Source: Thermalbibacter longus (GTDB lineage Bacteria; Chloroflexota; Chloroflexia; Thermomicrobiales; Thermomicrobiaceae). From it: a stretch of DNA of 64,000 bases. A program made the position numbers and the translations under genes. Numbering within the stretch: position 1 is the first letter of the stretch; every line of letters begins with the position of its first letter. Below, piece after piece: positions 53,702 to 62,511 of the stretch. The notes beneath the pieces are model-generated. The model made no database searches, was not told where the DNA came from, and saw only the letters and a program-made list of their open reading frames with translations. The DNA is taken from the NCBI RefSeq assembly GCF_023806485.1, contig NZ_JAMSLR010000007.1, forward strand, positions 1-64,000. Direction: 5' to 3'.

Positions 53702-53879
53702 CTCGTCTTCCTCTCCGTGCGCACTCCCGGCTGAAATGGCCGGGCCACCCGCCACTGTTCAGGCAATGACCACGCTCTGGGAGTATGTGAGCTAGGAGAC
53801 CGTGGTGCCTGTAGTATATCGTACTGTCAAGTTACGGCCACACCGGCCCTCGTATAATCGAGGACGGAGGTCGTCTGCA

Positions 53880-54338
53880 ATGCTCGCCGAAGCGGAAATC
53901 CTCGAACGACTCCAGGAGCTCGGGCTGCGGGTCACCCAGCCCCGCCGGCTGATCGTCCGCTCTGTCCTGTCCCAGAACGGCCCGTTCTCAGCCGAGGAAC
54001 TGCTCAGCCAGTTGCATCAGAGCACCTCCCCTCCCGGCCGGGCCACCGTCTTCCGCACGCTCGACCTCCTCGTCGAAATCGGCGTGCTCGACCGCGTCCA
54101 CCACCCGTCCGGACTCCACCGCTATGTGCTCGCCGGTGTCGATCACCATCACCACGTAGTCTGTTCACAGTGCGGCGCCGTCGCGGACTTCAACGGCTGC
54201 AACGTCGAGGAGCTGATCGCCGCCGCAGTCTCCCAGACCGGATTCCAGATCAACGGCCACTGGCTCGAGCTCTTCGGCATCTGCGCGACCTGCCAGCAGG
54301 CATCTGCGCCAACGCGCTCGCCGGCCGGGCTTCCCTGA
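53880..54338 (+). CDS. Fur-family regulator, probably Zur
   Basis: A 152-residue repressor with the winged helix (LGLRVTQPRRLIVRSVL, FSAEELLSQL, GRATVFRTLDLLVEIGVLD). The metal sites are GVDHHHHVVCSQCGAVADF and the C-terminal pair in FGICATCQQ. The ATG at 53880 has GGAGG upstream and a TATAAT box at 53853-53858. It is followed by znuA, znuC and znuB in the same direction, and a 7-1-7 palindrome sits in the znuA promoter, which supports zinc as the sensed metal. The gene is not in the ABC operon itself, because that has its own promoter. Confidence 0.88.
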   Translation: MLAEAEILERLQELGLRVTQPRRLIVRSVLSQNGPFSAEELLSQLHQSTSPPGRATVFRTLDLLVEIGVLDRVHHPSGLHRYVLAGVDHHHHVVCSQCGAVADFNGCNVEELIAAAVSQTGFQINGHWLELFGICATCQQASAPTRSPAGLP

Positions 54339-54419
54339 GCCTGGCTCGAACCTCCCGGCAGGGTCGCGGGCACTGACCCGGAAGATGGCCGCTGGCAGCA
54401 GCAGCCCCACGCGCTGCCC

Positions 54420-54448
54420 TTGACCGCGTTACTGAGACTCAGTATCAT
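54420..54448 (+). promoter_or_regulatory. znuA promoter with an overlapping Fur/Zur-type 7-1-7 palindrome
   Basis: TTGACC (54420-54425), a 17-nt spacer and TATCAT (54443-54448) form the promoter. TACTGAG-A-CTCAGTA (54430-54444), a perfect 7-1-7 inverted repeat, fills the spacer and touches the -10 box. Binding there would block RNA polymerase. The 7-1-7 shape is the classic form for Fur-family operators. Confidence 0.75.
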
Positions 54449-54487
54449 CTTTCCGGCGTGGCACGGAGCGAGCGCGAGGAGCAACGG

Positions 54488-55564
54488 ATGTCGAACAACG
54501 GACAGTGTCAGACGGCACAGCGAAGGTGGAGGGCTGAGCGACTGGGATACCGGTGGCTCCTCGCGCTCATCGCCGCCGCATCGCTCGTGGCCTGCAACGG
54601 CAACGCGACCCCAGCGGCGCGGGAAACCAGCACGGCAACCGCGCCGGCGGCCGCGGGTCAGATCCGGGTCGTGGTCAGCCTCCCGGTCTTCGTCTCCCTC
54701 GCAGAGGCGGTCGGCGGCGACCGTGTGCAGGTGAGCTCGATCGTGCCAGCCGGTACCGATCCCCACACCTACCAGCCAACTCCCCGCGATGCGCAGGCGC
54801 TCGCCGACGCTAAGGTGATCTTCGTCAACGGGCTCGGGCTGGAGGAATGGCTCAGCGACCTGATCGCGTCGGCCAGCTCCGGAGCGCCGGTGGTCGAGCT
54901 TGCCGAAGGGCTCGAAACCGCCCAGGACGAACACGCCCACGAGCACCCCGAGGGTACCCCCACGACCGAGCAGAGCCATGAGCACGCTCATGGGACGCCG
55001 GAAGCCGACCATGGCCACGGCACACCAGAAGGCGAGCACGGCCACGAGCACGAGGGCGGTAACCCCCATCTCTGGCTCGACCCGGACTACGCGGTCGAGT
55101 ACGTGCGCCGGATCGCGCAGAGCCTCGAGGAGATCGATCCGGACGGCGCGGCGACCTACCGGGCGAACGCCGAGCGCTACATCGCCGAGATCCAAGAGTT
55201 CGACGCCTGGGCCAAAGGGCAGGTGGAGCAGATCCCGCCCGAGCGCCGCAAACTGGTCACGTTCCACGATGCCTTCCCCTACTTCGCCGAGCACTACGGC
55301 CTGGAGATGGCGGGGGTGATCGTCCTCAGCCCGGGGCGGGAACCCTCGCCTCAGGAGCTCGCTCAACTGGTCGATCTGATCCAGCGCCATGGTGTGCCGG
55401 CCATCTTCACGGAGCCGCAGTTCAACCCGAAGCTGGCGGAGACCCTCGCGCGCGAGGCGGGCGTCGAAGTGCTGGAGCTGTATAGTGATACTCCGCCGGC
55501 CAGTGAGGACTACATCGGCATGATGCGGCGCAACATCGAGCATATCGTCGAGGGGCTGGGCTAG
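54488..55564 (+). CDS. znuA: Zinc ABC transporter substrate-binding lipoprotein (ZnuA/TroA family)
   Basis: A 358-residue extracytoplasmic zinc-binding lipoprotein (lipobox LVAC). The cluster A-I fold has VVVSLPVFVSLAEAVGG, the metal His in VPAGTDPHTYQPTPRD, the next His in GNPHLWLDPDYA, FHDAFPYFAEHYGL and the Glu/Asp region near the end (LELYSD). A charged loop (about 138-195) is very rich in His, Glu, Asp and Gly, as in zinc-specific members. The ATG at 54488 has GAGGAG; an in-frame GTG at 54458 lies close to the transcript start. The operon continues with znuC and znuB. Confidence 0.94.
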   Translation: MSNNGQCQTAQRRWRAERLGYRWLLALIAAASLVACNGNATPAARETSTATAPAAAGQIRVVVSLPVFVSLAEAVGGDRVQVSSIVPAGTDPHTYQPTPRDAQALADAKVIFVNGLGLEEWLSDLIASASSGAPVVELAEGLETAQDEHAHEHPEGTPTTEQSHEHAHGTPEADHGHGTPEGEHGHEHEGGNPHLWLDPDYAVEYVRRIAQSLEEIDPDGAATYRANAERYIAEIQEFDAWAKGQVEQIPPERRKLVTFHDAFPYFAEHYGLEMAGVIVLSPGREPSPQELAQLVDLIQRHGVPAIFTEPQFNPKLAETLAREAGVEVLELYSDTPPASEDYIGMMRRNIEHIVEGLG

Positions 55565-56383
55565 ATGCAGGTACAAACGGAACTCCAGCCATCAGCGGTC
55601 ACGACCAGCGAGCCGGTCATCGTGGTCGACCGGCTGACGACCGGCTACCACCGCCAGCCCGTGTTGGAGGAGATCAGCTTCGCGGTACCGCGCGGCGCGC
55701 TGGTGGGGGTGATCGGCCCCAACGGCGGCGGCAAGTCGACGCTATTCCGCGCGATTATCGGGCTGCTCAAGCCCTGGCGCGGCAACGTGCTCATCGGCGG
55801 CGTGCCCGCGCGGCCGAACCCGGACATGACCTACGTACCCCAGACAGACATGGTCGATTGGGTTTTCCCAGTGACCGTGTGGGACGTGGTGATGATGGGC
55901 CGGTATCCGCGACTGGGATTCCTACGCCGTCCAGGCGCGCGCGACCGCGAGCTCGTGGAGCACGCGCTCGAGCAGGTGCGCATGCAGGACTACCGCCACA
56001 AGCCGATCGGCGCGCTCTCCGGTGGGCAGCGGCAGCGCGTCTTCCTGGCCCGCGCACTGGCCCAGGAACCCAGTATCCTCCTGCTCGACGAGCCCGTCAG
56101 CGGCGTAGATGCTCCGACGCAGCATTTCATCTTCGAGCTCCTGGAGGAGCTCTGCTCCGAGGGACGCACGGCACTGGTGGCCTCGCACGACCTGAGCTGT
56201 GTCGCCCAGCGCTTTAGCCAGGTGCTTCTCCTCAACCGTCGGATGATCGGATTCGGCTCGCCGGAGCGCATCTTCACCCAAGAACTGCTGAACCGCACCT
56301 TCGATTCCCACTTGCTGCTCCTACGCTACGGCGACCGGGTGATCGTGGTCGAGACTCCGGAGAATGGCTCACATGCTCATTGA
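55565..56383 (+). CDS. znuC: Zinc ABC transporter ATPase
   Basis: A 272-residue ATPase with Walker A GPNGGGKST (about 53-61), Q-loop VPQTDMVDW, signature LSGGQRQRV, Walker B ILLLDEPVSGVD and the switch His in VASHDLS. It begins directly after the znuA stop. The short C-terminal tail ends GSHAH. It overlaps znuB by 20 bp. Confidence 0.94.
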   Translation: MQVQTELQPSAVTTSEPVIVVDRLTTGYHRQPVLEEISFAVPRGALVGVIGPNGGGKSTLFRAIIGLLKPWRGNVLIGGVPARPNPDMTYVPQTDMVDWVFPVTVWDVVMMGRYPRLGFLRRPGARDRELVEHALEQVRMQDYRHKPIGALSGGQRQRVFLARALAQEPSILLLDEPVSGVDAPTQHFIFELLEELCSEGRTALVASHDLSCVAQRFSQVLLLNRRMIGFGSPERIFTQELLNRTFDSHLLLLRYGDRVIVVETPENGSHAH

Positions 56384-57218
56384 TCTCCTACTCGAGCCTC
56401 TACGCTACGGGTTCCTGCTGCGCGGGCTGGTGGCCGCGATGTTGATCGGCATCATCTGCGCGGTCATCGGCACCTACGTCGTCCTGAAGGGATTCGCGTT
56501 CATCGGGGACGCCCTGGCCCACATCGCCTTCACTGGCATCGTCGTCGCTTTTCTGGCCGGCGTCGTGTTCTACCTCGGCGCGCTGGTGGCAGCGATAGCG
56601 GCCGGGCTGGGAATCGGCCTGATCCAGCGACGGGTCGGCCTGAGCAGCGATACCGCCATCGGCATCCTCTTCAGCGGGGTCTTTGCCCTCGGCATCGTGC
56701 TGATGAGCCTGGGTATCAAGACCTACACGGTTGACCTCTTCAGCTATGTCTTCGGCGACATCCTCTCGGTACGCCCGAGCGATCTGCTGGTGATCGTGGG
56801 GCTGGGGGGTCTGATTCTTCTGCTCATCGGGCTACTCTACAAGGAATTCCTGTTCGTCAGCTTCGATCCGCTGGTGGCCGAGGCCACCGGCTTGCCGGGA
56901 GGAAAGCTCCAGCTCCTCCTCCTGACGCTGCTCTCGGTCACTGTCGTCGTATCGGTGCAGGCTGTCGGGGTCGTCTTGGTCGTCGCCATGCTGGTCACGC
57001 CGAGCGCGGCGGCCTACCTGCTGACCGACCGCTTTCACCGGATGATGCTGCTCGGCGCAGCGTTCGGGGCGCTGTCGGCACTGATCGGCTTCTATCTGAG
57101 TTACTACCTGAATGTGCCGTCCGGCGCCACGATCGTGCTGGTCGCCAGCGCGCTCTTCGCGCTAGTGGCCTTGCTGTCACCGCGGCGGGCCGACCTTCGA
57201 CTGCTGGTTCGCGGGTGA
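56364..57218 (+). CDS. znuB: Zinc ABC transporter permease
   Basis: A 284-residue membrane protein of the ABC-3 family with about eight helices. It shows LKGFAFIGDALAHIAFTGIV, GILFSGVFALGIVLMSLG and DPLVAEATGLPGGKLQ, all characteristic. It may start at ATG 56364 or three codons later. The last residues are basic. It completes the ZnuABC importer. Confidence 0.94.
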   Translation: MAHMLIDLLLEPLRYGFLLRGLVAAMLIGIICAVIGTYVVLKGFAFIGDALAHIAFTGIVVAFLAGVVFYLGALVAAIAAGLGIGLIQRRVGLSSDTAIGILFSGVFALGIVLMSLGIKTYTVDLFSYVFGDILSVRPSDLLVIVGLGGLILLLIGLLYKEFLFVSFDPLVAEATGLPGGKLQLLLLTLLSVTVVVSVQAVGVVLVVAMLVTPSAAAYLLTDRFHRMMLLGAAFGALSALIGFYLSYYLNVPSGATIVLVASALFALVALLSPRRADLRLLVRG

Positions 57219-57293
57219 GCGATCCGCCGCGCTCTGGAGAGCCAGTGAAGACCGATAGGTAGCGGTATCCGTAGTTCAGGAGGGACTCGTCCG

Positions 57294-57698
57294 ATGAAGG
57301 TGGCATATGTCTTCGCGACGCCCCGAGCTGCCAGCTACAAGCTCGGCCAGATGATCCTGCCGCAGCTCGAGGCAGGAACGCACGGCGCCGAGGTGGTCGG
57401 GATGTTCTTCTTCGACGACAACGTCTTCGTGCTGCGCCGCGGCGATCCCATCGGCGAGCGGCTGGCGAAGGTGGCCGCGGAGAAGAACATCCTGCTGATG
57501 ATGTGCGACATGTGCGCTCTGGAGCGCGGTCTGGCCGAGGGCGAACCGGTCTGGTGCGACCCGGCGACCGGCCAGGGCCGCCAGGAGCCGGCCACCTGCC
57601 GGCCGGCCAGCACGGTGGAGGGAGTGCGCGTGGGTTGCTTCCCCGACCTCTACGCTGCCCTAGCCACGAACCCGCCCGACCAGGTCATCACCCTCTGA
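57294..57698 (+). CDS. DsrE-like protein (SaoD-like)
   Basis: A 134-residue protein of the DsrE/TusD fold. It reads MKVAYVFATPRAASYKLGQM, then HGAEVVGMFFFDDNVFVL, GDPIGERLAKVAAEKN, LLMMCDMCALERG and GCFPDLYAALATNPPDQVITL. From memory this is close to the SaoD subgroup of DsrE-related proteins. The CDMC and CFPD cysteines could carry sulfur or a metal. It starts 75 bp after znuB with GGAGGG upstream and may be cotranscribed with the zinc importer. Function unproven. Confidence 0.75.
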   Translation: MKVAYVFATPRAASYKLGQMILPQLEAGTHGAEVVGMFFFDDNVFVLRRGDPIGERLAKVAAEKNILLMMCDMCALERGLAEGEPVWCDPATGQGRQEPATCRPASTVEGVRVGCFPDLYAALATNPPDQVITL

Positions 57699-58059
57699 AC
57701 TCGTTGGCCGCGTCCCCGCCTATTCCGCACTAGCGGGTAGAGGACTGCGACCGGCAGAGGCTGGCACGCTGGGCCGAGCCCGACGTCGTCCACCGGGCAC
57801 TCGCCGGTGACCGGATGCGCGACGGCGAAGCGGGTTGGGGCCCTGCCGACCGCGACGTCCCAAGCATGCCTGTCCAGGAGGCTGACCAGTTGGTCGCCCG
57901 GACGTCTGGTGTTTGGCTGTGATCGTATCGAGGATCGACCGCTCTACCGCGCGGTACTCGCCGGTGACGGCATCACTCGCCGCGTACCCCCGTCGGGCGC
58001 CTCTGGAAACCTGTACAGCGAGAACACCGTGCCGGCGAGGAGAACCGTGCTGAAGCGCC
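57699..58059. other. Intergenic region, nothing recognised
   Basis: About 360 bp between the DsrE-like gene and the nuclease-like pseudogene. A plus-strand stretch near 57750-57920 reads like a decayed coding fragment (LARWAEPDVVHRALAGD), but no family is recognised. Confidence 0.45.
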
Positions 58060-58479
58060 CTATGCCGGCTCGACCGCCTCGCCGAACGGGGTCAGCAGGC
58101 CGATACCGTGCTCACGCGCGGTCGTGTCGGCTTCCTGGTAGAACATCAGCCCGAACGCGTACGGCTTGATCGGTTCGCGCACGCCCGCTCTCCGGAGGCG
58201 AGCTCGAAACTCGGCCTGGCGAAACTTTCGCGCCCACTCGCGGACGCCCGACTGGCGCAGCCGAGCCTTCGCCTCGACGAGGAACCAGACATCTTACCCG
58301 CTTGGATCGCGCGCTGGCACGGCCGCATCGATCTCGCCGTCGACGGTGAGGCTCAGCGGGTGGCTGAGGATCTCGAAGTCCTTCCCTCGCAGGGCGTCAA
58401 TGAGCGCTAGCGTCGCGTCCATCTCGAGGCTCGCTTCGAAGAACGCGCGCAGCGCGTCTAGCTCGCTCTGACAATCCAC
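58060..58479 (-). pseudogene. PD-(D/E)XK nuclease-like gene with one in-frame stop codon
   Basis: From a GTG at 58479 the frame reads 61 codons to a TAA at 58294-58296. It then continues in the same frame for 77 more sense codons to a TAG at 58060-58062. Before the stop is ILSHPLSLTVDGEIDAAVPA; directly after it is DVWFLVEAKARLRQ, then YAFGLMFYQEAD and HGIGLLTP. The spacing EIDA ... VEAK fits the PD-(D/E)XK active site, as in DUF3782-like proteins. A single base change can explain the TAA. The start is uncertain and the N-terminus may be trimmed. Confidence 0.7.
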
Positions 58480-58684
58480 AGGCGGAAACCCTCATCAAGC
58501 CGCATGGCGCTCCCCACTACGAAGGAAGCCTATCGTTTAGCTGGCTGCGGCATCGCCGGAGCGCGTCGCACAGGTCTGGAACTATCCGGGGAGAGCCGTG
58601 CCTGCCACCCCCGTCTGGCGACCACGCCAGACGATCAAGTGAGATCGTCGCGAAGCTGGATAACCGCGCAGGCGCGCGATTCGG

Positions 58685-59389
58685 CTACGTGCCCGCCGCG
58701 GCGGGGACGCGAGCGCTCCAGCCGAGGGCGACGTTGACCACGAACGCGAGCGCCAGCAGCACGATCCCTAGCGCGATCGCGAGCGCGAAGTTACCACGAC
58801 CGGTCTCCAGCACGATAGCCGTGGTCAGGATCCTAGTCTGCCCGGCGATGTTGCCGCCTACCATCAGCGAGGCGCCGACCTCCGAGATGGCCCGCCCGAA
58901 GGCAGCCGCGACGGCAAGCAGCACTTGGGGGAGCGCAGCACGAACCAGCTCCCACCCCAGCGCCAGCCGACCGGCGCCATCGACCCGCAGGGCGGCCAGC
59001 AGGTCGGGCTCCAGCAGGCCGAGCGCAGCCCGCGTGAAGCCCGCGGCGATCGGCGTAGCGACGAGGAACTGCGCCAGGACCATGGCCGCAGGGGTATAGA
59101 GCAGTCCCAGCGCCCCAAAGGGCCCAGTGCGCCACAGGAAGAGCGTGACCACGAGCCCCACGAGCACTGGCGGCAGGCCCATCCCGGTACTCACCACCAC
59201 CTGGAGCAGCGCGCGCCCGGGGAACCGGCCGACGGCGAGCGCGATCCCTGCCGGGATACCAGCGGCCGCCGCCAGCGCGGTCGCAGTGAGCGACACCATG
59301 AGGGAGCGCGAGACGAGCTGCTGTAGCTCGGGATCAGCACGGAGAATCAGGCGAATCGCCTCGATCAGCCCATCCCACAGGAGATCCAT
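58685..59389 (-). CDS. Tungstate-type ABC transporter permease (TupB-like)
   Basis: A 234-residue membrane protein with about six helices. It has the EAA-type loop GWELVRAALPQVLLAVAAAFGRAISEVGASLMVGGNI, characteristic of tungstate and molybdate permeases, and RSLMVSLTATALAAAAGIPA at the first helices. It starts 8 bp after the binding-protein gene. The ATPase (TupC) that should complete the set is not adjacent; beyond the stop lies the nuclease remnant. Confidence 0.88.
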   Translation of the reverse strand: MDLLWDGLIEAIRLILRADPELQQLVSRSLMVSLTATALAAAAGIPAGIALAVGRFPGRALLQVVVSTGMGLPPVLVGLVVTLFLWRTGPFGALGLLYTPAAMVLAQFLVATPIAAGFTRAALGLLEPDLLAALRVDGAGRLALGWELVRAALPQVLLAVAAAFGRAISEVGASLMVGGNIAGQTRILTTAIVLETGRGNFALAIALGIVLLALAFVVNVALGWSARVPAAAGT

Positions 59390-59397
59390 GGCGCCCG

Positions 59398-60270
59398 CTA
59401 GCGGCCGAGCTGCTCTTCGGTCTTGCCCGCGTCGGGGACGAAGAGCGGCTGGCCGAACTGCTCGCGACCGAACTCGGCGATCACCTGCTGGACCTCCGGC
59501 GAGAGCAGGAACTGGGCGAATGCCCGGCCCCCCTCGGCGTTGATCTGCCCCTCTGGGAACCGCGCCGGGTTGACCGTGATCACATGGTAGAGGTTCAGCA
59601 ACAGGGGATCGCCCTCGACCAGGACATCGAGGTCGACCCGATCCCGGTATGCGAGGAACGTGCCTCGATCTGAAAGGGTGTAGGCCCGCTTCTGGTCGGC
59701 CAGCGTGAGCGTGGCGCCCATGCCCTGGCCAGAGGTGACGTACCAGGCTGCCCCCTTCGGGCTCAGGCCGGCCTCTCGCCAGAGCCGCTTCTCGAGCTGG
59801 TCGGTGCCCGAGCCGTCGTCTCGGCTGACCCAGGTGACCTCCGCGGCCGCGATCTTCCGCAGCGCGTCCAGGGCGGAGCTCAGCCCGCGTATCCCAGCGG
59901 GGTCATCGGGCGGGCCGACGACGACGAAGTCGTTGTGCATCACGAGCAGTCGCTCGACCCCGTAGCCCCGGGCCATGAACTCGCGCTCGGCTTCCGGCGC
60001 GTGCACCAGCACCACGTCGGCCTCACCGCGCTCGGCCATCGCCAGCGCCGCGCCGGTGCCCACCGCGACCGGCTTGACGCGGTAGCCGGTTCGCTGCTCG
60101 AACAGCGGTAGCAGCACGTCCAGAAGCCCGCTGTCCTGCACGCTGGTCGTCGTCGCCAGGATAACGACCTCACGCCCCTCCTCCCCGCGCGAGCGAACCA
60201 CGAAGAGGGCGCTGGCCGCGAGGGCGCCCATGATTACGACTATGCCCAGGGACATGAGCATGCGTCTCAT
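59398..60270 (-). CDS. Tungstate-type ABC transporter substrate-binding protein (TupA-like)
   Basis: A 290-residue protein with an N-terminal membrane anchor or signal (about 5-25) and the oxyanion-binding start ILATTTSVQDSGLLDVLLP, the TTTS motif typical of TupA/WtpA. Later segments ADVVLVHAPEAE, VSRDDGSGTDQLEKRLW and TSGQGMGATLTLADQKRAY complete the fold. Tungstate is more likely than molybdate, given the TupA features. The ATG at 60270 was chosen because the signal begins there; a longer frame to 60387 is unlikely. Confidence 0.88.
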   Translation of the reverse strand: MRRMLMSLGIVVIMGALAASALFVVRSRGEEGREVVILATTTSVQDSGLLDVLLPLFEQRTGYRVKPVAVGTGAALAMAERGEADVVLVHAPEAEREFMARGYGVERLLVMHNDFVVVGPPDDPAGIRGLSSALDALRKIAAAEVTWVSRDDGSGTDQLEKRLWREAGLSPKGAAWYVTSGQGMGATLTLADQKRAYTLSDRGTFLAYRDRVDLDVLVEGDPLLLNLYHVITVNPARFPEGQINAEGGRAFAQFLLSPEVQQVIAEFGREQFGQPLFVPDAGKTEEQLGR

Positions 60271-60316
60271 CTGACCGTTACTCTCGGCCTCATCCCTGCA
60301 CGTCTGCCCGGGGCAA

Positions 60317-60754
60317 TCACGTGCCGGGGAACGTGCTGCGCTCGAACAGCGCCAGCGCCCCCAGGATCGACCCAGTGGCGACCACATGCATCAGGATCAG
60401 GGCCGCGGCAGTCGAGAGTTCCGGTGCCGCCCCGAGCGGCGGGATCAATAGGATCAGGAAGACGACCAGCGCCAGCACGACGAAGACTCGGAACGCTTGG
60501 CGGGTAAACCGGCGCAGTACCCCGTACACGACCGTCGCGATTATCAGTGGAACCGCTGTGAGGACCACGACTCCACCTGCGGTTACCTCGGAAGGCTCCC
60601 GGTTCGGCGGCTGCACGACGAACGACGCGCCGAGCGCATCGGCAGACAGGTAGATGACGACGTTGAGCGCGACCGCGACGATGGCAGCCAGCACCCCCGC
60701 ATGCCAGAGCCGGGCCAGCCGCCACGATCGTCGCCGGGGCATCGAGGTGGCCAT
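60317..60754 (-). CDS. DUF6069-like four-helix membrane protein
   Basis: A 145-residue membrane protein with four helices (about 20-38, 60-79, 89-107, 115-135). It has the LNVVIYLSADALGASF segment typical of DUF6069 proteins in Actinobacteria and Chloroflexota. The function is unknown. The ATG at 60754 has GGGGAGG upstream. It lies 46 bp before the TupA-like gene, so the two may be cotranscribed. Confidence 0.72.
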   Translation of the reverse strand: MATSMPRRRSWRLARLWHAGVLAAIVAVALNVVIYLSADALGASFVVQPPNREPSEVTAGGVVVLTAVPLIIATVVYGVLRRFTRQAFRVFVVLALVVFLILLIPPLGAAPELSTAAALILMHVVATGSILGALALFERSTFPGT

Positions 60755-60801
60755 CGCGCGCCTCCCCAGGAGCTCGCCGAACCTCCCCGCGATTCGTGAC
60801 T

Positions 60802-60829
60802 ATTTTAGTGTACGCCTGTAGTGTACGCC
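60802..60829 (-). promoter_or_regulatory. Promoter region with a 10-bp tandem repeat
   Basis: On the minus strand GGCGTACACT occurs twice (60820-60829 and 60807-60816) with a 13-bp period. It is directly followed by TAAAAT (60802-60807), a likely -10 box. The repeats cover where the -35 box should be, so they probably bind a regulator of the DUF6069/tungstate genes. Confidence 0.5.
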
Positions 60830-61002
60830 GCCACAGGCACTACCGCGAGCCTCCGGCGACTCTCCCTGCTCGCGGTGAGTGGCCATCGAGGCCCGTTCGG
60901 AGCGAGTGACCGGCGTCGTGCCGGGTATGGCCAGCAGCATCACGAAGCGCCGGCTGAGGCCAGGTCATGCCCGGGCGCTCTCGGTCCCGGCAGAATACAG
61001 CG

Positions 61003-61020
61003 GTCTCCGAAGGCGGAGAC
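61003..61020 (-). terminator. Hairpin at the end of trpB2
   Basis: GTCTCCG (61003-61009) and CGGAGAC (61014-61020) form a 7-bp stem with a 4-nt loop that begins at the last base of the TrpB2 gene. The minus-strand RNA then has CGCUGUAUUCUG. It is a modest terminator candidate. Confidence 0.45.
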
Positions 61021-62390
61021 TACGTCCCCACCTGGGGCAGGGCGGCGAGCGCCTTCCGGATCTCCTCCTCCGGATGCTCGTAATCCTCGAGCCGGCCTGC
61101 CAGATAGGCCTCGTAGGCACCGAGGTCGAAATGCCCGTGGCCGCTGAGCCCGATCAGGATCGTCTTCTCCTCGCCGGTCTCCGCGCAGCGGCGCGCCTCA
61201 TCGATCGCCGCCCGTACCGCGTGCGCCGACTCGGGGGCTGGGACGATGCCCTCAGCGCGAGCGAAGAGCACCGCGCCCTCGAAGACCGCGTTCTGGGGCA
61301 ACGCCAGCGCCTCGATAATCCCCTGCTCGTAGAGCAGACTCACCAGCGGTGCCATGCCGTGGTAGCGCAGCCCACCGGCGTGGATCGCTGCCGGGATGAA
61401 CGTGTGGCCCAGCGTGTGCATCTTCATGAGCGGCGTCATCCGCCCGGTGTCGCCGAAGTCGAACGTGTAAGCCCCGCGCGTCAGGGAGGGGCAGGCGGTG
61501 GGTTCGACCGCGACGATGCGGATGTCCCTGCCCTCGAGCTTCTCGCGGACGAAGGGGAAGGCAAGGCCGGCGAAGTTGGAGCCGCCGCCGACGCAGCCGA
61601 AGATCACGTCGGGATAGGTGCCAGCCAGCTCGAACTGCTTCTGCGCCTCCTGGCCGATCACCGTCTGGTGGAGCAAGACGTGGTTGAGCACGCTGCCGAG
61701 CGAGTACTTCGTATCCTCGCGGGTAGCGGCATCCTCCACCGCCTCGCTGATGGCGATGCCCAGGCTGCCGGGCGAGTCCGGGTGCTCGGCGAGCACGCGC
61801 CGGCCGGCCTCGGTGTCCGGGCTGGGGCTGGGCACGCAGCGAGCGCCCCAGGTCTCCATCAAGATGCGTCGGTAGGGCTTCTGCTCGTAGCTGGCGCGAA
61901 CCATATAGACCTTCAGCTCCAGCTCGAAGAAGGCGCAGGCCATGGCCAGCGCGCTGCCCCACTGGCCGGCACCGGTCTCCGTGGTGAGTCGTTTCACGCC
62001 CGCCTGTTTGTTGTAGTAGGCCTGCGCCACTGCGGTGTTCGGCTTGTGACTGCCAGCAGGGCTAACCCCTTCGTACTTGTAGAAGATACGGGCTGGAGTC
62101 CCGAGCACCCGCTCCAGCCGGTGCGCGCGGTAGAGCGGAGTGGGACGCCACAGCCGGTAGACGTCACGCACTGGCTCCGGGATCTCGATCCAGCGATCCC
62201 GGCTCACCTCCTGCAGGATCAGCTCCATCGGGAACAGCGGCGCCAAGTCATCGGGGCCGACCGGCTGACCGGTGCCAGGATGGATCGGGGGCGGCGGTAA
62301 CGCCGGCAGGTCTGCCGCCAGGTTGTACCAGTGCGTCGGAACATCGCTCTCGTCGAGGACGAACTTGGTGGTCTTCAGATCCTTCGCCAC
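61020..62390 (-). CDS. trpB: Tryptophan synthase beta-like protein, TrpB2 type
   Basis: A 456-residue PLP enzyme that condenses indole and serine. The length and the motif [25 protein letters not shown] are those of TrpB2, the type that works without TrpA. The PLP lysine is in [33 protein letters not shown] and the phosphate-binding [16 protein letters not shown] are present, as is [11 protein letters not shown] near the end. The start is a GTG at 62390 with GGGGGAGG upstream. No trpA is adjacent, as is usual for TrpB2. Confidence 0.93.
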   Translation of the reverse strand: MAKDLKTTKFVLDESDVPTHWYNLAADLPALPPPPIHPGTGQPVGPDDLAPLFPMELILQEVSRDRWIEIPEPVRDVYRLWRPTPLYRAHRLERVLGTPARIFYKYEGVSPAGSHKPNTAVAQAYYNKQAGVKRLTTETGAGQWGSALAMACAFFELELKVYMVRASYEQKPYRRILMETWGARCVPSPSPDTEAGRRVLAEHPDSPGSLGIAISEAVEDAATREDTKYSLGSVLNHVLLHQTVIGQEAQKQFELAGTYPDVIFGCVGGGSNFAGLAFPFVREKLEGRDIRIVAVEPTACPSLTRGAYTFDFGDTGRMTPLMKMHTLGHTFIPAAIHAGGLRYHGMAPLVSLLYEQGIIEALALPQNAVFEGAVLFARAEGIVPAPESAHAVRAAIDEARRCAETGEEKTILIGLSGHGHFDLGAYEAYLAGRLEDYEHPEEEIRKALAALPQVGT

Positions 62391-62511
62391 CGCCGGCCTC
62401 CCCCCTGCGCCTCGATCGGTACGGTACTACGGATCGCCAGTGCCTGCTGGCGCGGCATTCTACCGTATCGCTCCACATCTCGCACGAGGTTCTAGAGCAA
62501 CGGGCAGGGGA

